DNA of 64,000 nucleotides, from positions 55,171,318 through 55,235,317 of the forward strand of contig JAAALK010000081.1 in NCBI GenBank assembly GCA_019279435.1. The letters are read 5' to 3'. Both the position numbers and the translations under genes were made by a program. Source of the stretch: Zizania palustris. Its lineage: Eukaryota > Streptophyta > Magnoliopsida > Poales > Poaceae. The notes beneath the pieces were generated by a model. The model was not told where the DNA came from. It saw only the letters and a list, made by a program, of their open reading frames with translations, and did no database searches. This document shows, in pieces, positions 11,081 to 21,692 of the stretch; position 1 is the stretch's first letter, and each line of letters starts with the position of its first letter.

Positions 11081-12220
11081 TGATGCGTCACGGGGTCCCG
11101 ATCTTCACGACGTAGGATCGATCTTCAGATAACTAGCTATAGAATAGCCGGATAACTTGCTGCAAGCAGCGATAACTAGTGCAACCTGGCAAATAAAACT
11201 CGAAGCCAACCACCGTCTTTAACTGGCAACCTGAATCGAGGATTCGCCCAACCACACTCTCAAAGAACCAACCAACACAGCCTACAATCAATCAAGGAGG
11301 ACCTTGAAGGGAGTAGGAGCACCAATTGGGAGCGGATGAAGCCGCCGCTTTTGTAATCCCGCGAAGGAAATCACAAGAGCAAAGGAAGGTAGAGATCTCT
11401 CTCTGAGTTTGTTAGCACGCAGCTAAACAAGGGGTTCTGTATTCAATCATCAAAGGTGTCGATTACAATGGTGCTAGGGGGTATTTATACAAGGAGTAGA
11501 CCTTGAAGATAGGTGCGAACATGAAAAGAAAAGACTAGGCGAACTATGTGAAAACGAATCAGCTTCTGGACATTTCCGCGTGGCTGTTGGTCTTCTGAGC
11601 GGCCTTCGGTATTTCAGCAATAACTCCTCCTTGGAAGCTTAAATTCACGAACGGTTGGATTCCTTGGAAAGGTGACTTGATAAGGTTTCACACCATGTAT
11701 AATATGCACCATGGAACTCGGTAGAATGATGCAGTTTTAATACGAGAACATTGACTTCATGCAGACTGTTGACCTTCGGACCAGCAAGCACTAAAACTGG
11801 TCGGACGCCTTCATGCAAACTTCAAATTGGTCGGGGTTAGATTCATTGGAAACTAGACTTCAAGAGTTTTCCAAAAAGTGCTCATTTGCCTTCATAGCTT
11901 TTGTAAATCAAAAGTTATGATAATTTCTTTGAGACGATTCTGCAGGACTGGCTTGGTTCGAGCATGATTCTTCTATGTGTCCATTTCCTTATGAGTTCTT
12001 GTCATCCTTCTTGGTAAACCTGAGCATTAGCAATGTACACGACTTAGGTAGTATATAACTCTCATTAATAGTAAAATGAATTTCACAAAGTAGCGCATGC
12101 ACCTCTTGTTGAAGCTTTTTAGCTCGACTGCGTGTAATTGGTCCATCAAAAACATGTATTGGAGTCGCTGTGGTCGAAGTGGTCGGTGTAGAGGTTGGAG
12201 TGGTCGGCGTGGTCATATCA
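11081..12220 (-). repeat. B1 5' LTR
   Basis: It pairs with 4481-5621. It contains a silent copy of the pol C-terminal coding segment (11989-12216) and a TATA-like box (11481-11490). The target duplication CGAGG follows at 12221-12225. Confidence 0.92.
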
Positions 12221-12225
12221 CGAGG

Positions 12226-12840
12226 GGTTCAATCCGAGGCGTGCGCCTACCCATCTTTACTGGCTTCTCCAATTGGACTAAACACTGGCTTCTCCAATAC
12301 AGAAAATTTTCCTCTCCTGACCTGGTAGCCAGATGCTTGTTGAGCCAAATCATTGGCGACTGAATTGGCTTCTCTTGATACGTGAGATATTTTGAAATCA
12401 TCAAAAGTAGCAACTATGTCTAGACATTTGTCCAAGTAGATATTCAGCAAGCCATTAAAGCATTGAGCATTCTTAGCTACTTGTTGTACTACTAATAACG
12501 AATCACCATACACGTGAACATGTTTAGCGCCCATAGACTCTAGTAGTTCAAGACCTAGCAACAAAGCCTCGTATTCGGCTTGGTTATTAGTGGAAGAAAA
12601 CTCTAGTCAGGCCGAGGTTTCAAAGCGCATGCCATTAGGCGACATGAGAACCACTCCAATACCTTGGCCACTCTTGCAAGCCGAACCATCAAAATAGATT
12701 TTCCATGGTACTACCTCAACTAGAGCAATAGCATCACTCCAGCTAACATATATGTGATGATCAACTATAAAGTTAGCTACGACTTGGCCTTTCATCGGTC
12801 TTAGGGGCTTGTAGGCCAAATCGTATTCAATCAACACGTA
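12226..12840 (-). pseudogene. A1 second (archaeal-type) RNase H
   Basis: On the minus strand this encodes WKIYFDGSACKSGQGIGVVL, then a short gap with a TAG near 12608, then EALLLGLELLESMGAKHVHVYGDS and ANDLAQQASGY. The D,E,D pattern and the position after the first RNase H match the additional RNase H of Tat-lineage elements. It would remove the RNA strand of the RNA:DNA hybrid. It ends at the B1 insertion site. Confidence 0.75.
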
Positions 12841-12876
12841 AGCCCATTTTCTGATTCTTCCACTTAGAATCGGCTT

Positions 12877-14357
12877 CTATAACATGTGCTTTATAACATC
12901 AGTTTGGCAAATGACAACACATGTGGTGGGGAGAAGATAATGGCGTAGCTTGGTGCACGCGTAATAAAGTGATAAACATAAGCGCTCCACAAACGCGTAC
13001 CTAGTTTCGGCATCCAGCAGGCGGCGACTCAAGAATGTGATGATGTACTCCTTCCCATCCACCTCCTGGGTTAGCACGGCTCCAATCACCCTATCTTCAG
13101 CGGCGACATATAACTGAAACGGAATCCTGACTTTAGGTGCTCTCACCACAGGCAGTGATGACAAGCACTCCTTAATCTTTTCGAAAGCACTTTGTTGGCT
13201 TGCCCCCCAAGTGAACTCGGCTTCATTCTTTAGCCGGAGTATGGGGGCAAAGGCATCAATCTTGCCGGACAAGTTGGATATAAAGCGACGCAAATAGTTC
13301 AACTTGCCTAGCAACTTTTGCACATCTCTTTTGCATGCCGGCGCTGCAATGTTTCTAATCTTCTCAAGTCTCTTAGGATCAATTTCTATGCCTCTCTCAT
13401 GAATCGTGAAACCTAAGAACTTTCTCGCCGACACGCCAAAAGCACACTTAAGTGGGTTCATCTTCAACCCATACTGTCGCATCCTATGGAAAGCAACCTT
13501 CAAATCGACTAAATGGTTTCCCATAGCGTCCAATTTGACCATGACATCATCAATGTAAACTTCTAACATGACTCCTAACAAGTCATGAAAGATCAAGTTC
13601 ATAGCATCACTACAAAAAAACAGGCAACTTCCGTCGGCCAAAGTCATGACGACCCACTCGAACAAACCGACAAAACCAGGGCATCGAAAGGCAGTCTTAT
13701 AGACATCCTCTTCGGCCATCAAGATTTGATTATAACCAGCATTGCCATCAAGAAAACTTAGTACCTTATGTCCCGAGGCATCGTTGATCAGCATGTCAGC
13801 TATCGACATCGGGTACTCGTCTTTTGGAGTGGATCTGTTCAGATCCCTGAAATCAATGCATACCCGTATCTTGCCGCTCCCTTTCTTCTCTACAGGCACA
13901 ATGTTAGCAACCCATTCCGCGTACCTGCACGGCCTAATAAACTCAGCCTTGAGTAGTCGCTCCACTTCTTTAACTCGGTCATAGACGGCCGAATTAAAGC
14001 GGTGGGGAGGCTGCTTATAAGGCCTAAATTGGGACTTGATGGGCAGCCGATGATCCACAAGCTCGCGTCTTAGCCCTGGCATTTCGCTATACTCCCATGC
14101 AAAACAATCGACATACGACCGAAGTAACTTTATTACTTCAGCCTTTTCATCAGGCTGTAAATGTTGGTTTACAAAAGTCGGCCTCGGGACGCTACCATTA
14201 CCTATATCAACTTCTCCAAGGGATCGGCTGATGCAAAACCTTGTCCTAATTTTTCTACCTCGCTAAAGTCCTTGATGGCTTCGGCAATGCCGTCTTTATT
14301 AGACCGATACTGCTCCACACGAGACTTTAGCCAATCTAGATTATTCTTGCTAGACAT
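12877..14357 (-). pseudogene. A1 reverse transcriptase and first RNase H (damaged)
   Basis: The pol ATG is at 14357, in the same TAGTCATG context as A0. From 14082 a frame of 401 residues holds RVCIDFRDLNRSTPKDEYP, the catalytic box VYIDDVMVK and the RNase H start (FQLYVAAEDRVIGAVLTQE, YAFVERLCLSLYYACTKLRHYLLP). Between the palm motifs, the block that reads FGLKNVGATYQ in A2 is replaced by LADGSCLFFCS because of a CACTA-end graft at 13608-13639, which removes a conserved RT motif while keeping the frame. The segment upstream of 14082 is interrupted by stops. Confidence 0.85.
13608..13639 (+). mobile_element. CACTA-transposon terminus fragment (32 bp) inside A1 RT
   Basis: The sequence begins CACTACAAAAAAACAGG and continues to TTCCGTCGGCC. 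This is the form of an En/Spm (CACTA) terminal inverted repeat with a subterminal CCGACGG motif. Compared with A2 it replaces about 30 bp of RT sequence. No second terminus is present nearby, so it is a solitary end left by imperfect excision or captured as repair filler. Confidence 0.65.
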
Positions 14358-14566
14358 GACTACTAATACAAAAATAGCCATGCTACTCCAGCCGGCTTTA
14401 CAAACACTGGTACAAACCGTCCTGTAGAAATGCTAACAAAATCATAATCTGAAAGATCTCGTCCTGACAGACACTCTACTTTGTTATGGATGGCGTCAAT
14501 CGTCACATCGGCCAGAGCTACTTGGGCCGAAGTGTCCACGGGGATGACCTCTACCTCATCGCCGTC

Positions 14567-15170
14567 CTAGTGTACCAAGCACTGGTGTAGAGTAGATGGA
14601 ATGCAACAGTTTGCGTGAATCCAGTCGCGTCTGAGTAATACGCTATAGTTACCTTGTACGTCGACGATGAAGAATGTTGTTGGTAATGTCTTGTTGCCCA
14701 CTGTCAACTCCATAGAGAGTACCCCTTTGGCCTCGGAGCTCTCGCCATTGAAACCATTGAGCATCAAGTTGGTCTTCCTTAGGTCATCCTCATCCCTGCC
14801 AAGTTTCTTCAACAACGAATAAGGCATTAGGTTAACAGTGGCACCGCCATCGACGAGCATTCGGGAAATCGGCTTCCCATCGATGTGACCTCTGACATAG
14901 AGGGGCTTTAGATGGTGAGCCGAGTCCTCGGGCTTCTTGAAGATGGCGCTGCGCGGGCCGAGGTTCAATTGAGCGACCTCGGCCTAGTCCTGCGGCAGGG
15001 CAAACTCGGCAGGTAATGTGACGATGCTGATGTCCATCGCCTAGGGTGCGGGTCCCTCAGAGATGGGCGAGGAATCGTCGTCGAGCATGTCGTCGTTATC
15101 GTCGCTTGGACTAGGAGCTGGGTTGGTTATCTCAACCGGCTTCTCCCTCCACACCCACTTCGTGGCTGGC
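14567..15170 (-). pseudogene. A1 protease (broken)
   Basis: The minus strand encodes the protease with an intact active-site loop VDGGATVNLMPYS and the flap-like GNYSVLLRRDW region, 133 residues open from 14968 to 14567. It ends at a TAG where A2 has a Trp codon (a change of TGG to TAG). Upstream a TAG replaces the CAG of A0 just before the MDI block. The acidic DDDD region continues to the F insertion at 15171, so gag and protease of A1 are physically separated by F. Confidence 0.8.
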
Positions 15171-17096
15171 TGTAGGACCGAAAGTAGCGACCAGAGGGGG
15201 GGTGAATGGGCGCCTTAAAAATTCTTTCGAATCAATGGCCTGTTCCCAATACCCAACGCACCTCAAAATACTACGCAGCAGAAAATAAACAGAAGGCCTA
15301 AGTCTAAAGTTTTCTAACCTAGAATCAACTGATGATAAACAGTGAAAAGACTAAAGTGGTGCAACTAGCCAGATGAACAATTTGTAACAGGCCTAAACTT
15401 CTCAATGAAATGATCTAAGTATGTATAGAAAGAAAAGAGAAGTTACTGTCCGAATTTGTCTCCTGTTCAGAGCTTGGCGAAGCCCCCCCTTCGCACGTCG
15501 AATTCTGCTTCGGAGGTTGGTGACGGAGTCTGTCCGAAATACCGAAGGTGTCTCTGTCTAGCCTAGTTCGAAGTGGTAAGAAGCGAAGTGTACTTCGGAG
15601 CGAAGTAAAACAGTGCCGCAGCTTGGTTCGAAGTATGTACTTCGAAGACAAGGCTTCGAACACAACTTCGAACCACGAGCTTCGGAGCAAAGTGATAAAG
15701 TCGGAGCCTGCTTCAAAGTATGCACTTCGAAGACAAAAACATCGAACACACTTTGAACCGAGAGCTTCGAAGCAAGACCTTCGAACACAAAACTTCGAAC
15801 ACAACACACAAGCAGACAACCTTCGAACAAGGAAAGCTTCGAAAGGAGAAACGAAGACTGACACGCCACAAAGAAATCCAAGCGAAGTCTAACGAAAAGA
15901 CAAACTTCGAACCCAACTTCAAAGCCTAACGAAGGGTGCACTTCGAACAGATAGATTCGGAGTATGCTAGTTCGAAGTATGCGATGCTGTCCATACAGGA
16001 AGAACTTCGAAGCTAGCAACTCAGACACACAGACCGAAGTTCGCAGTTGAACGAAAGCTTTGAGAGAGTTAGACCGAAACCTGCCTCACGGAGCTGAGGG
16101 GCTTCGAACAGAGAAAGATGACTTCGCAGAAACAGTCAAAAAGGCAATTACTCCATTCTGCTTCGATCAAAAAGGCAGTACAGTAGAAGGTAAAAAGCTG
16201 GCAGCAAGTACTATAGCTACAGTAGCAGTACTACTTGCAACAGCAAGAACTAGTACTCCCTCTCACGAAGAACAGAAGCAACAGAAGAAGCTTCTTCACA
16301 AGAAATAAATTTAGCAGCCCGTAGCCAACGCAATAACTCCCCAAACCAAACCAGATGCAACCAATAAATTCACCAGGGACCAAGGGATAAAAGCATCCAA
16401 GAGATTTGAGCCAAAATAATGCAAGAACAGGGAGGAGCCAGTCCTGGCGGCGCACACAGGAGAGAGAAGAGAGACAAAAGTGACCCAATGGGAGGATTTG
16501 ATTTCAGCACAAAAGGTTAGTCCAAACCCTAGGGGTTGGGGTGCTATTTATAGGCAGCCCAACACTAGGAATATTCTACCAGCCCCTTAGGGTTTTTTAC
16601 AGACTCAAAAATACAGAAAAAGACTCTACTGCCCTTAGGTATTTTTACAGACACAACTGACTGACTGTGGGCCTAGAGTAACAGATGACATATCCGGAAG
16701 CTACTCTTCTGGACAGTCGGATACAGAATCGACGGTTGTCAGTTTTACGCGGAAACTGATAAAGCCTCCACCAGCTTTGTACCAGGTACCCGGATTGGGC
16801 CGGCCCGACCCCGCAGCTCTCTCAGCCCGGCAATCGCTCACCGCCCGTGTACCTGAGTCAGTCCTGGTCAACAGCCCAGTGGGTCTTCTACTGCTCCTAG
16901 CCCATGCACCCGGATTGGGCCAGCCCGACTTCGCAGCCTCCTCTGCTCGACAGTCGCTCGCTACCCGTGTACCTGAGTCACACGCGGCCCATGAAACAGC
17001 AGATCTCTTCTCTTCTTCAGTCCTCATTGACTATCGTTGACAATGACTCATCACTTCTAGAGCCATGAGGCCCACGCTATTCAGCATGGCTCCTCA
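15171..17096 (-). repeat. F: solo LTR (1926 bp) inserted in A1
   Basis: It begins TGTAGGACCG and ends GGCTCCTCA (TG...CA) and is flanked by the 5-bp duplication CTGGC (15166-15170 and 17097-17101). Removing it restores the A1 protein line that reads IRPRLATKQVW in A0. It contains no polyprotein domain. A TATA box on the minus strand (CTATAAATAGC, about 16543-16553) sets the orientation. The middle (15560-16120) is full of CTTCGAA repeats. No copy of its partner LTR or internal region is in the window, so it is most likely a solo LTR made by LTR-LTR recombination. Confidence 0.75.
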
Positions 17097-17101
17097 CTGG
17101 C

Positions 17102-20100
17102 CGAGGGCGGATTTCTTCGAAGATAGCATCATGCTCGGCCTCAGCTTTCTTCTCGCGCATCTCTTGTGCCCGCAGCCTTTGTAGGCGTCTCTTCTATGAT
17201 TTGGACATGCCTGGAGGAGCCCAAGATGGCTGAGGCTTGGTGCCTGGTGCTACTGTTCGACTTCTGTTAATTCTAGCCAAAGCGGTACTGCGCCCTTCGG
17301 CCTAGTGCACCTCGCGTTCGGAGGTGGCTTCACCGCGAACCCCGTCGGACGGACCGGCCTCATTCGGCCGATCGAACCAAGCTTCGACGGAGGGTTCGGC
17401 CGAAGCATGGGACTTACCTCCGTCAAACCTCGGTGACAAAGTCTTCGGGATTGGGACTTCCTGAGACCCAACTCTGATGGTTATGGCTTCGGACTCCCTG
17501 ACTTCGGCCCCCGCATGCTCGCACTCTTCGGCTTCGCTCTGCACGGTCTGATTCGGAGGCACCACAGACAGTCTGTGGACGATGCCCCCCTCTGTTGTGT
17601 CTGTTTGCCCGTGCCATCCATAATACTCTGAAGGGAAATAAGGCATAGTGTTAGGCTGCGGAGGGTACCCCGACCTAGATACGTACGGAGCCCATTGGGT
17701 TCCCGCCCAATCATATGGCGGAGGCATCGGTGGCTCTAGTGGTCTTGCCCACTGTGAGCCGAACCCATCACCCGAAGGGGGGTTCGACCAAGTCGAAGGC
17801 GTCTCGGATCACACCGGCGAAGGGTCCTGCCAGGCCGGAGGTATGTTCGGCCAGTGCAGGCCGAAGCCTCCCATCGGGGAAGTCCAACACGGTGCAGGGT
17901 TCGGCCATTGGGGGCCGAAGTTGTTGCATGGGGGACCCGACCACTGGGTTTCGAAGTTGCCGTATGGGGGGTTCGGCCATTGTGGCCCGAAGCCTTCATG
18001 CGAAGCATCAGGCCACCGTGGCCCGAAGCCTTCATGCGGAGGGTTCACCTTCTTCGGCCCGAAGCCACCCTTTGAAGGTCTTGGCCCCTTTGGCTGTTTC
18101 AGCTTAGCTAGCGAACCTGTTTCCTGGGCCCTTCTCTGATGCTTGTTCAATAGCATAGCATATGTCACCTTCAGCCTCTTGTGAGCCTTAGCCGAAGGGG
18201 CATTAACGTTCTGTTTCCACAATCCTACCTCGGGGTTCTTTGGCACGATTGTGCGAGTGCGCGGTTCTCCAACAATTATATCTTTCCCTTTAGCAGACTC
18301 GGCCTGTTCTGGCCGAATCAACACCTTCTTTTCGTCGAGGTCAACGGCGTTGACTGGAAAAGGATCTTTATCTAGCTTCATCTTTGGATCATGGTCTATC
18401 TTCAATCGTACTTCTACGGCCGATTGTATCTGCCATCAAAAACATTGCAATCATTAGTATTATGAGAATGTGAATCATGCCACTTACAGTATGGATGCTT
18501 CTTTAACTCGTCGGCAGGTGGAATGACTTGACCTTTAGGTAACCTGAGAATCTGGCTTTTCAAGAGAAAGTCAAATATTTTGTCACACTTAGTTATATCA
18601 AACGAGTACTTGACATCATTGAGTCGATTCTTTGTTGGGGATGGTCGTAACTCGGAGCAGGTGACGGGTTTATTCTTAGTGTTCTAGACCCATTCGGCCG
18701 CGTACATGTTGGCCGAATCCTCCTCCTCTGACTCCTCTTCATCAGAGCGTTCCATGATGTGGATTTCGGCCCTAGGCTTGCTAAACGTCTTAATAAATTT
18801 CTTGTCTTTGGTCCGGCCTTCCTGGACCAGAGCCTGCTGTAAAACTTGGCTAACTTCTAAAAAGTTTTGGTTATCTAACCTTTCTCTAAGTTCGGAACGT
18901 GACCCGTTAAAAGCTAATTCCACCAAGTCCCTTTCTGAAATATTAAGGCTAAAACATCGGTTTCTAGTATCCCTAAAACGCATGATGTACTCAGAGGTGC
19001 TCTCGTTAGATTTCTGCTTAACCGATATCAAATGCGAAAGCCTAAGTTCTGTCTCACCCACGTAGAAATAATCATGGAATTTCCGCTCTAAATCGTCCCA
19101 CGTGTGGATGGAGTTTGGCAGGAGCGCCGAAAACCAACTGAAAGCGGTGCCGGACAGTGAGAGAGAAAAAAGTCTAACTTTTAGAGCATCTATTCCGCTA
19201 ACCTCTCCACACTATGCCAAAAATTGACTAACGTGCTCTAGTGTAGTTTTGCTACCCTCGCCATCAAATTTAGTGAATTCAGGGATTCTATAGCCATGGG
19301 GGTAGCACTGTATCAAGGTGGTCGGGGTATGGTTTACGGTAAACCCTAACCCGTCCCTTGGGCACGAAGCTAGCACACTCCCTAAATAGTGCGCGGACCC
19401 GCTCCTCTATGTCATCTTGGTATGTTGTTTGTGCACGCCTTTCGTGCGGGGGCACGACACGTGGTGGGATATCAGCGTGTCGGCCATGTGTTTCTTCTCT
19501 ACGCGCTATTTGTATGACGTGTTCGTGTCCGAGCATCGGCGCATGTGGTGTGGGCAGCGCGGGCACCGGTGCAGGTGGTGGTGCGTGGTATGCAGTGTTA
19601 GTTTGACCGTAGGTGTAATGATTGGTCTCGGCCATAAGTGGTGAGACCGGAGACATAATTTTGTCGGTGCTGTTGTTAGTCCTACCGTATACGTGGTTTG
19701 CCGGCGGTGCACTAGCAATGGGAACCGGGGGTACGGCCTAAGTAAAACCGAACCTCCTAAGCGTTGCCTCTACCTGGGAGCTGACTGCCGAATCCAAACG
19801 GTTGGCTAGCGAAGCGCTAATGGCTTGATCTACTGATGCGGCTAATTTTTGTTCAATTTCCAAAGAGGATAAACGAGGCGATACAGGTGTTACCTGGACC
19901 TGAGCAAGGTCGGGGGTGACAATGTCGCACTTGATGAAGCCTGCGCGCGTCTTGACGTAGCCCCCAAGCATCATGTCTTGGAGCACTTTTAGCTTAGCCT
20001 CGATATCTGCTCGGTCTTGTGCGGGGATATCTTCAAGTGTAGGTGACAATATGTTGCGGTTGTTGATCTCCGCGCCTCCTATTGCGTCCATCGGTGGTGT

Positions 20101-20151
20101 AGACATAGTAGTCGATGTAGATGTACCGGTGGCCGATGTAGACGTACTCAT
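17102..20151 (-). pseudogene. gag: A1 gag (several stops and frameshifts)
   Basis: The likely start is ATG 20151 (MSTSTSATG). An N-terminal Ser/Thr-rich leader is followed by a helical part (EIEQKLAASVDQAISASLANRLDS), stopped by a TAG at 19738. The gag capsid domain is at 19300-18684 (SVKQKSNESTSEYIMRFRDTRN...LNISERDLVELAF). A zinc-like C/H segment lies near 18450-18500 and a Pro-rich, CTTCGG-repeat-coded tail at 18400-17300, followed by the basic segment shared with A0. A CAG-to-TAG stop lies in MSKSQKRR at about 17200. It would have formed the particle shell. Confidence 0.75.
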
Positions 20152-20167
20152 CGTGTTGGCGTAGCCT

Positions 20168-20185
20168 TCCCCAGCGGAGTCGCCA
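20168..20185 (-). promoter_or_regulatory. A1 primer binding site
   Basis: On the minus strand TGGCGACTCCGCTGGGGA begins seven bases inside the 5' LTR end. A3 has the matching TGGTGACTCCGCTGGGGA at 40379-40396. The tRNA that fits it is not assigned here. Confidence 0.65.
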
Positions 20186-20192
20186 AAAAGTG

Positions 20193-21537
20193 TGTTGACA
20201 CCGAAACGTGCCCCCGCACTTGGGTCAGTCCGACGATTCAAAAGTGCACGGATACTTAGGGACAGGCCTAAGCGTGACATGGCACCGATGTCGTGTTCCG
20301 ACTACCATTAATAGTGATAAGGGGGTGGTGTCGCCAGGCAACCAGATTACACGAAATAATCCAATTAGCCGAAAAAGATAGATTAAATAGAATAAAATTA
20401 GCAAACCAGTCGGAGCCCGTCTAGTTCTAATTCTGGTGTGAAGGGGTCACCGAAGGGTACCTTTGGCGTCTGGCGTGAAGTACTCCGCCGAAGGGTGCCT
20501 TCGACGTTCAGAGTGATCTGATCGAAGGTGAGCTTCGAACAGATCCGGACGCGACAATCACCTCCGAACGGCGAGGTTCGGGGTGAAGCCTCTAATACAG
20601 CGAAGTACGAAATAGTGACGCGAGGGCCACACGCGCGCGCAACTTCATCCGGTGTGGAGTATGGTCGTGGCGAAGCCTAAGGCGACGAAGTCTGCTGGCG
20701 AAGCCTGTTGCCGAAGCCTGTAGTCTCGTCGATGGGTGTCCTGGGGACCTTCGAAACCAATCTCTCAGCTCCGGACACCTCCGACGAAGTGGCTCCAAAC
20801 GTGCGAACCTGCAACAGAGATGATGCGAAGTACCAATTCGGCCTGAGGACCGTATTTTGCCAAGTGTTGCATATTAGCGGATACTTCACAGGCGAAGTAA
20901 CAAGGCGATAGCAATCTATTACGTAGATTAACGGATACTTCACAGGTGAAGTAACAAGGGTTACCACTGTTCCGTAGTGGCCGGCGGAGGGCTTCTAGGC
21001 AAACCCACGAAGATGTACATGAAAATAAAGGTAAAGTAAATGCAATCAAAGCATGGGCTTTGGTTTGGTTTGAGTTGGGGGGGGTTCTCCACGCTGGCCA
21101 TGCCTCTCTATTTATAGGGGATGAACTCTTAATCTAATCTGCTATTAATCCGGCCAGATAGAGATGGAGATTGAGCTGGAAACACGTCCAACTCTATCTA
21201 TGCCGAGGTGGGCTTCAGCCAGGCCCGTCGAGAACTGCTCCTCAAGCCGAAACTTTGGTAGTGTGGGCTTCGGCCAGGCCTGTCGAGGCTTGCTCCTCGG
21301 GCCGAAGCTTCGGCAGCGTGGGCCTCCGAAGGCTCCCGAATCTTCGGCAGCGTGGGCCTCCGGAGGCTTCCTGACTGAAGCCCATGGGCTGGCTAGAGGC
21401 TTTCGGAGCCCATAGCTCAATGTACATCGGCCCTGTAGGGCTTCGGACAGACCCTGGACATGTGTACTTTTCGCCCAAATTACCAAAAATTGATATTTTG
21501 ATAATCTAGCCATTACTGCCATTTTTTACTATCAACA
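20193..21537 (-). repeat. A1 5' LTR (full length, 1345 bp)
   Basis: On the minus strand it starts TGTTGATAGTAAAAAATGG at 21537 and ends GTGTCAACA at 20193. A TATA-like CTATAAATAG is at about 21106-21118. The LTR is rich in CCGAAG/CTTCGG. Its last ~100 bp occur again in opposite orientation at 21538-21639, directly abutting its start. Confidence 0.88.
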
Positions 21538-21639
21538 GTGACATCGGTGCCACATCACGCTTAGGCCTGTCCCTAATTATCCGTGCACTTTTGGATCGTC
21601 GGAATGACCCAAGTGCGGGGGCACGTTTCCGTGTCAACA
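21538..21639 (+). repeat. Terminal 102 bp of a plus-oriented A-family LTR (probably A0's 3' LTR)
   Basis: It runs from GTGACATCGGTGCC to GTGTCAACA and matches the 3' end of the A2 LTR (37060-37160) and the reverse complement of 20193-20294. The following bases belong to D, so this is the right-hand edge of an A element inserted in D. It forms a perfect-looking inverted repeat with the end of the A1 5' LTR, with A1's LTR body between. Confidence 0.8.
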
Positions 21640-21692
21640 GGTCGGGGCCTCGAACTCGCTTTTTCTTAGGCTTAGATACAGACTACTCATAA
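21640..21692 (+). pseudogene. D antisense gene, C-terminal tail
   Basis: The last codons read RFFLGLDTDYS then TAA. The E1 antisense protein ends RFYLGLDNNFS then TGA in the same position and orientation relative to its element. This identifies the fragment as the end of the same antisense gene and shows that an A element was inserted into it. Confidence 0.7.

Larger units (their letters stand above)
4481..12220 (-). mobile_element. B1: nearly intact Ty3/gypsy chromovirus, CRM-like
   Basis: The element is 7740 bp, with LTRs of 1141 bp (left, 3') and 1140 bp (right, 5') beginning TGATATGACC and ending ACGCATCA on the minus strand. It is flanked by a perfect 5-bp duplication CGAGG (4476-4480 and 12221-12225). 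A tRNA-iMet primer site lies two bases inside the 5' LTR. Gag-protease and pol are open for 614 and 1035 residues. By eye the LTRs differ at about 20 positions (~1.7%), so the insertion is fairly recent. TGAT...ATCA ends, the iMet primer and a pol frame that runs into the 3' LTR resemble CRM-clade chromoviruses; I infer this clade from structure only. Confidence 0.93.
1623..21537 (-). mobile_element. A1: Tat-like Ty3/gypsy element on the minus strand, interrupted by B1 and F
   Basis: Reading on the minus strand: 5' LTR 20193-21537, primer site, gag, protease (split from gag by solo LTR F), RT, gRNase H, a second archaeal-type RNase H, integrase (separated by chromovirus B1), polypurine tract, 3' LTR 1623-2854. 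All domains are present but broken by stops and frameshifts. The double RNase H is a known property of the Tat lineage. The 3' LTR lacks its last ~142 bp compared with the 5' LTR. No target duplication can be read because the left end is rearranged. Confidence 0.85.

Noticed and set aside
20193..21639. A transposon with ~100-bp terminal inverted repeats
   Set aside because: The two inverted ends are the 3' ends of A-family LTRs in opposite orientation; the DNA between is an LTR with primer site and gag next to it, and no TIR-type target duplication is present.
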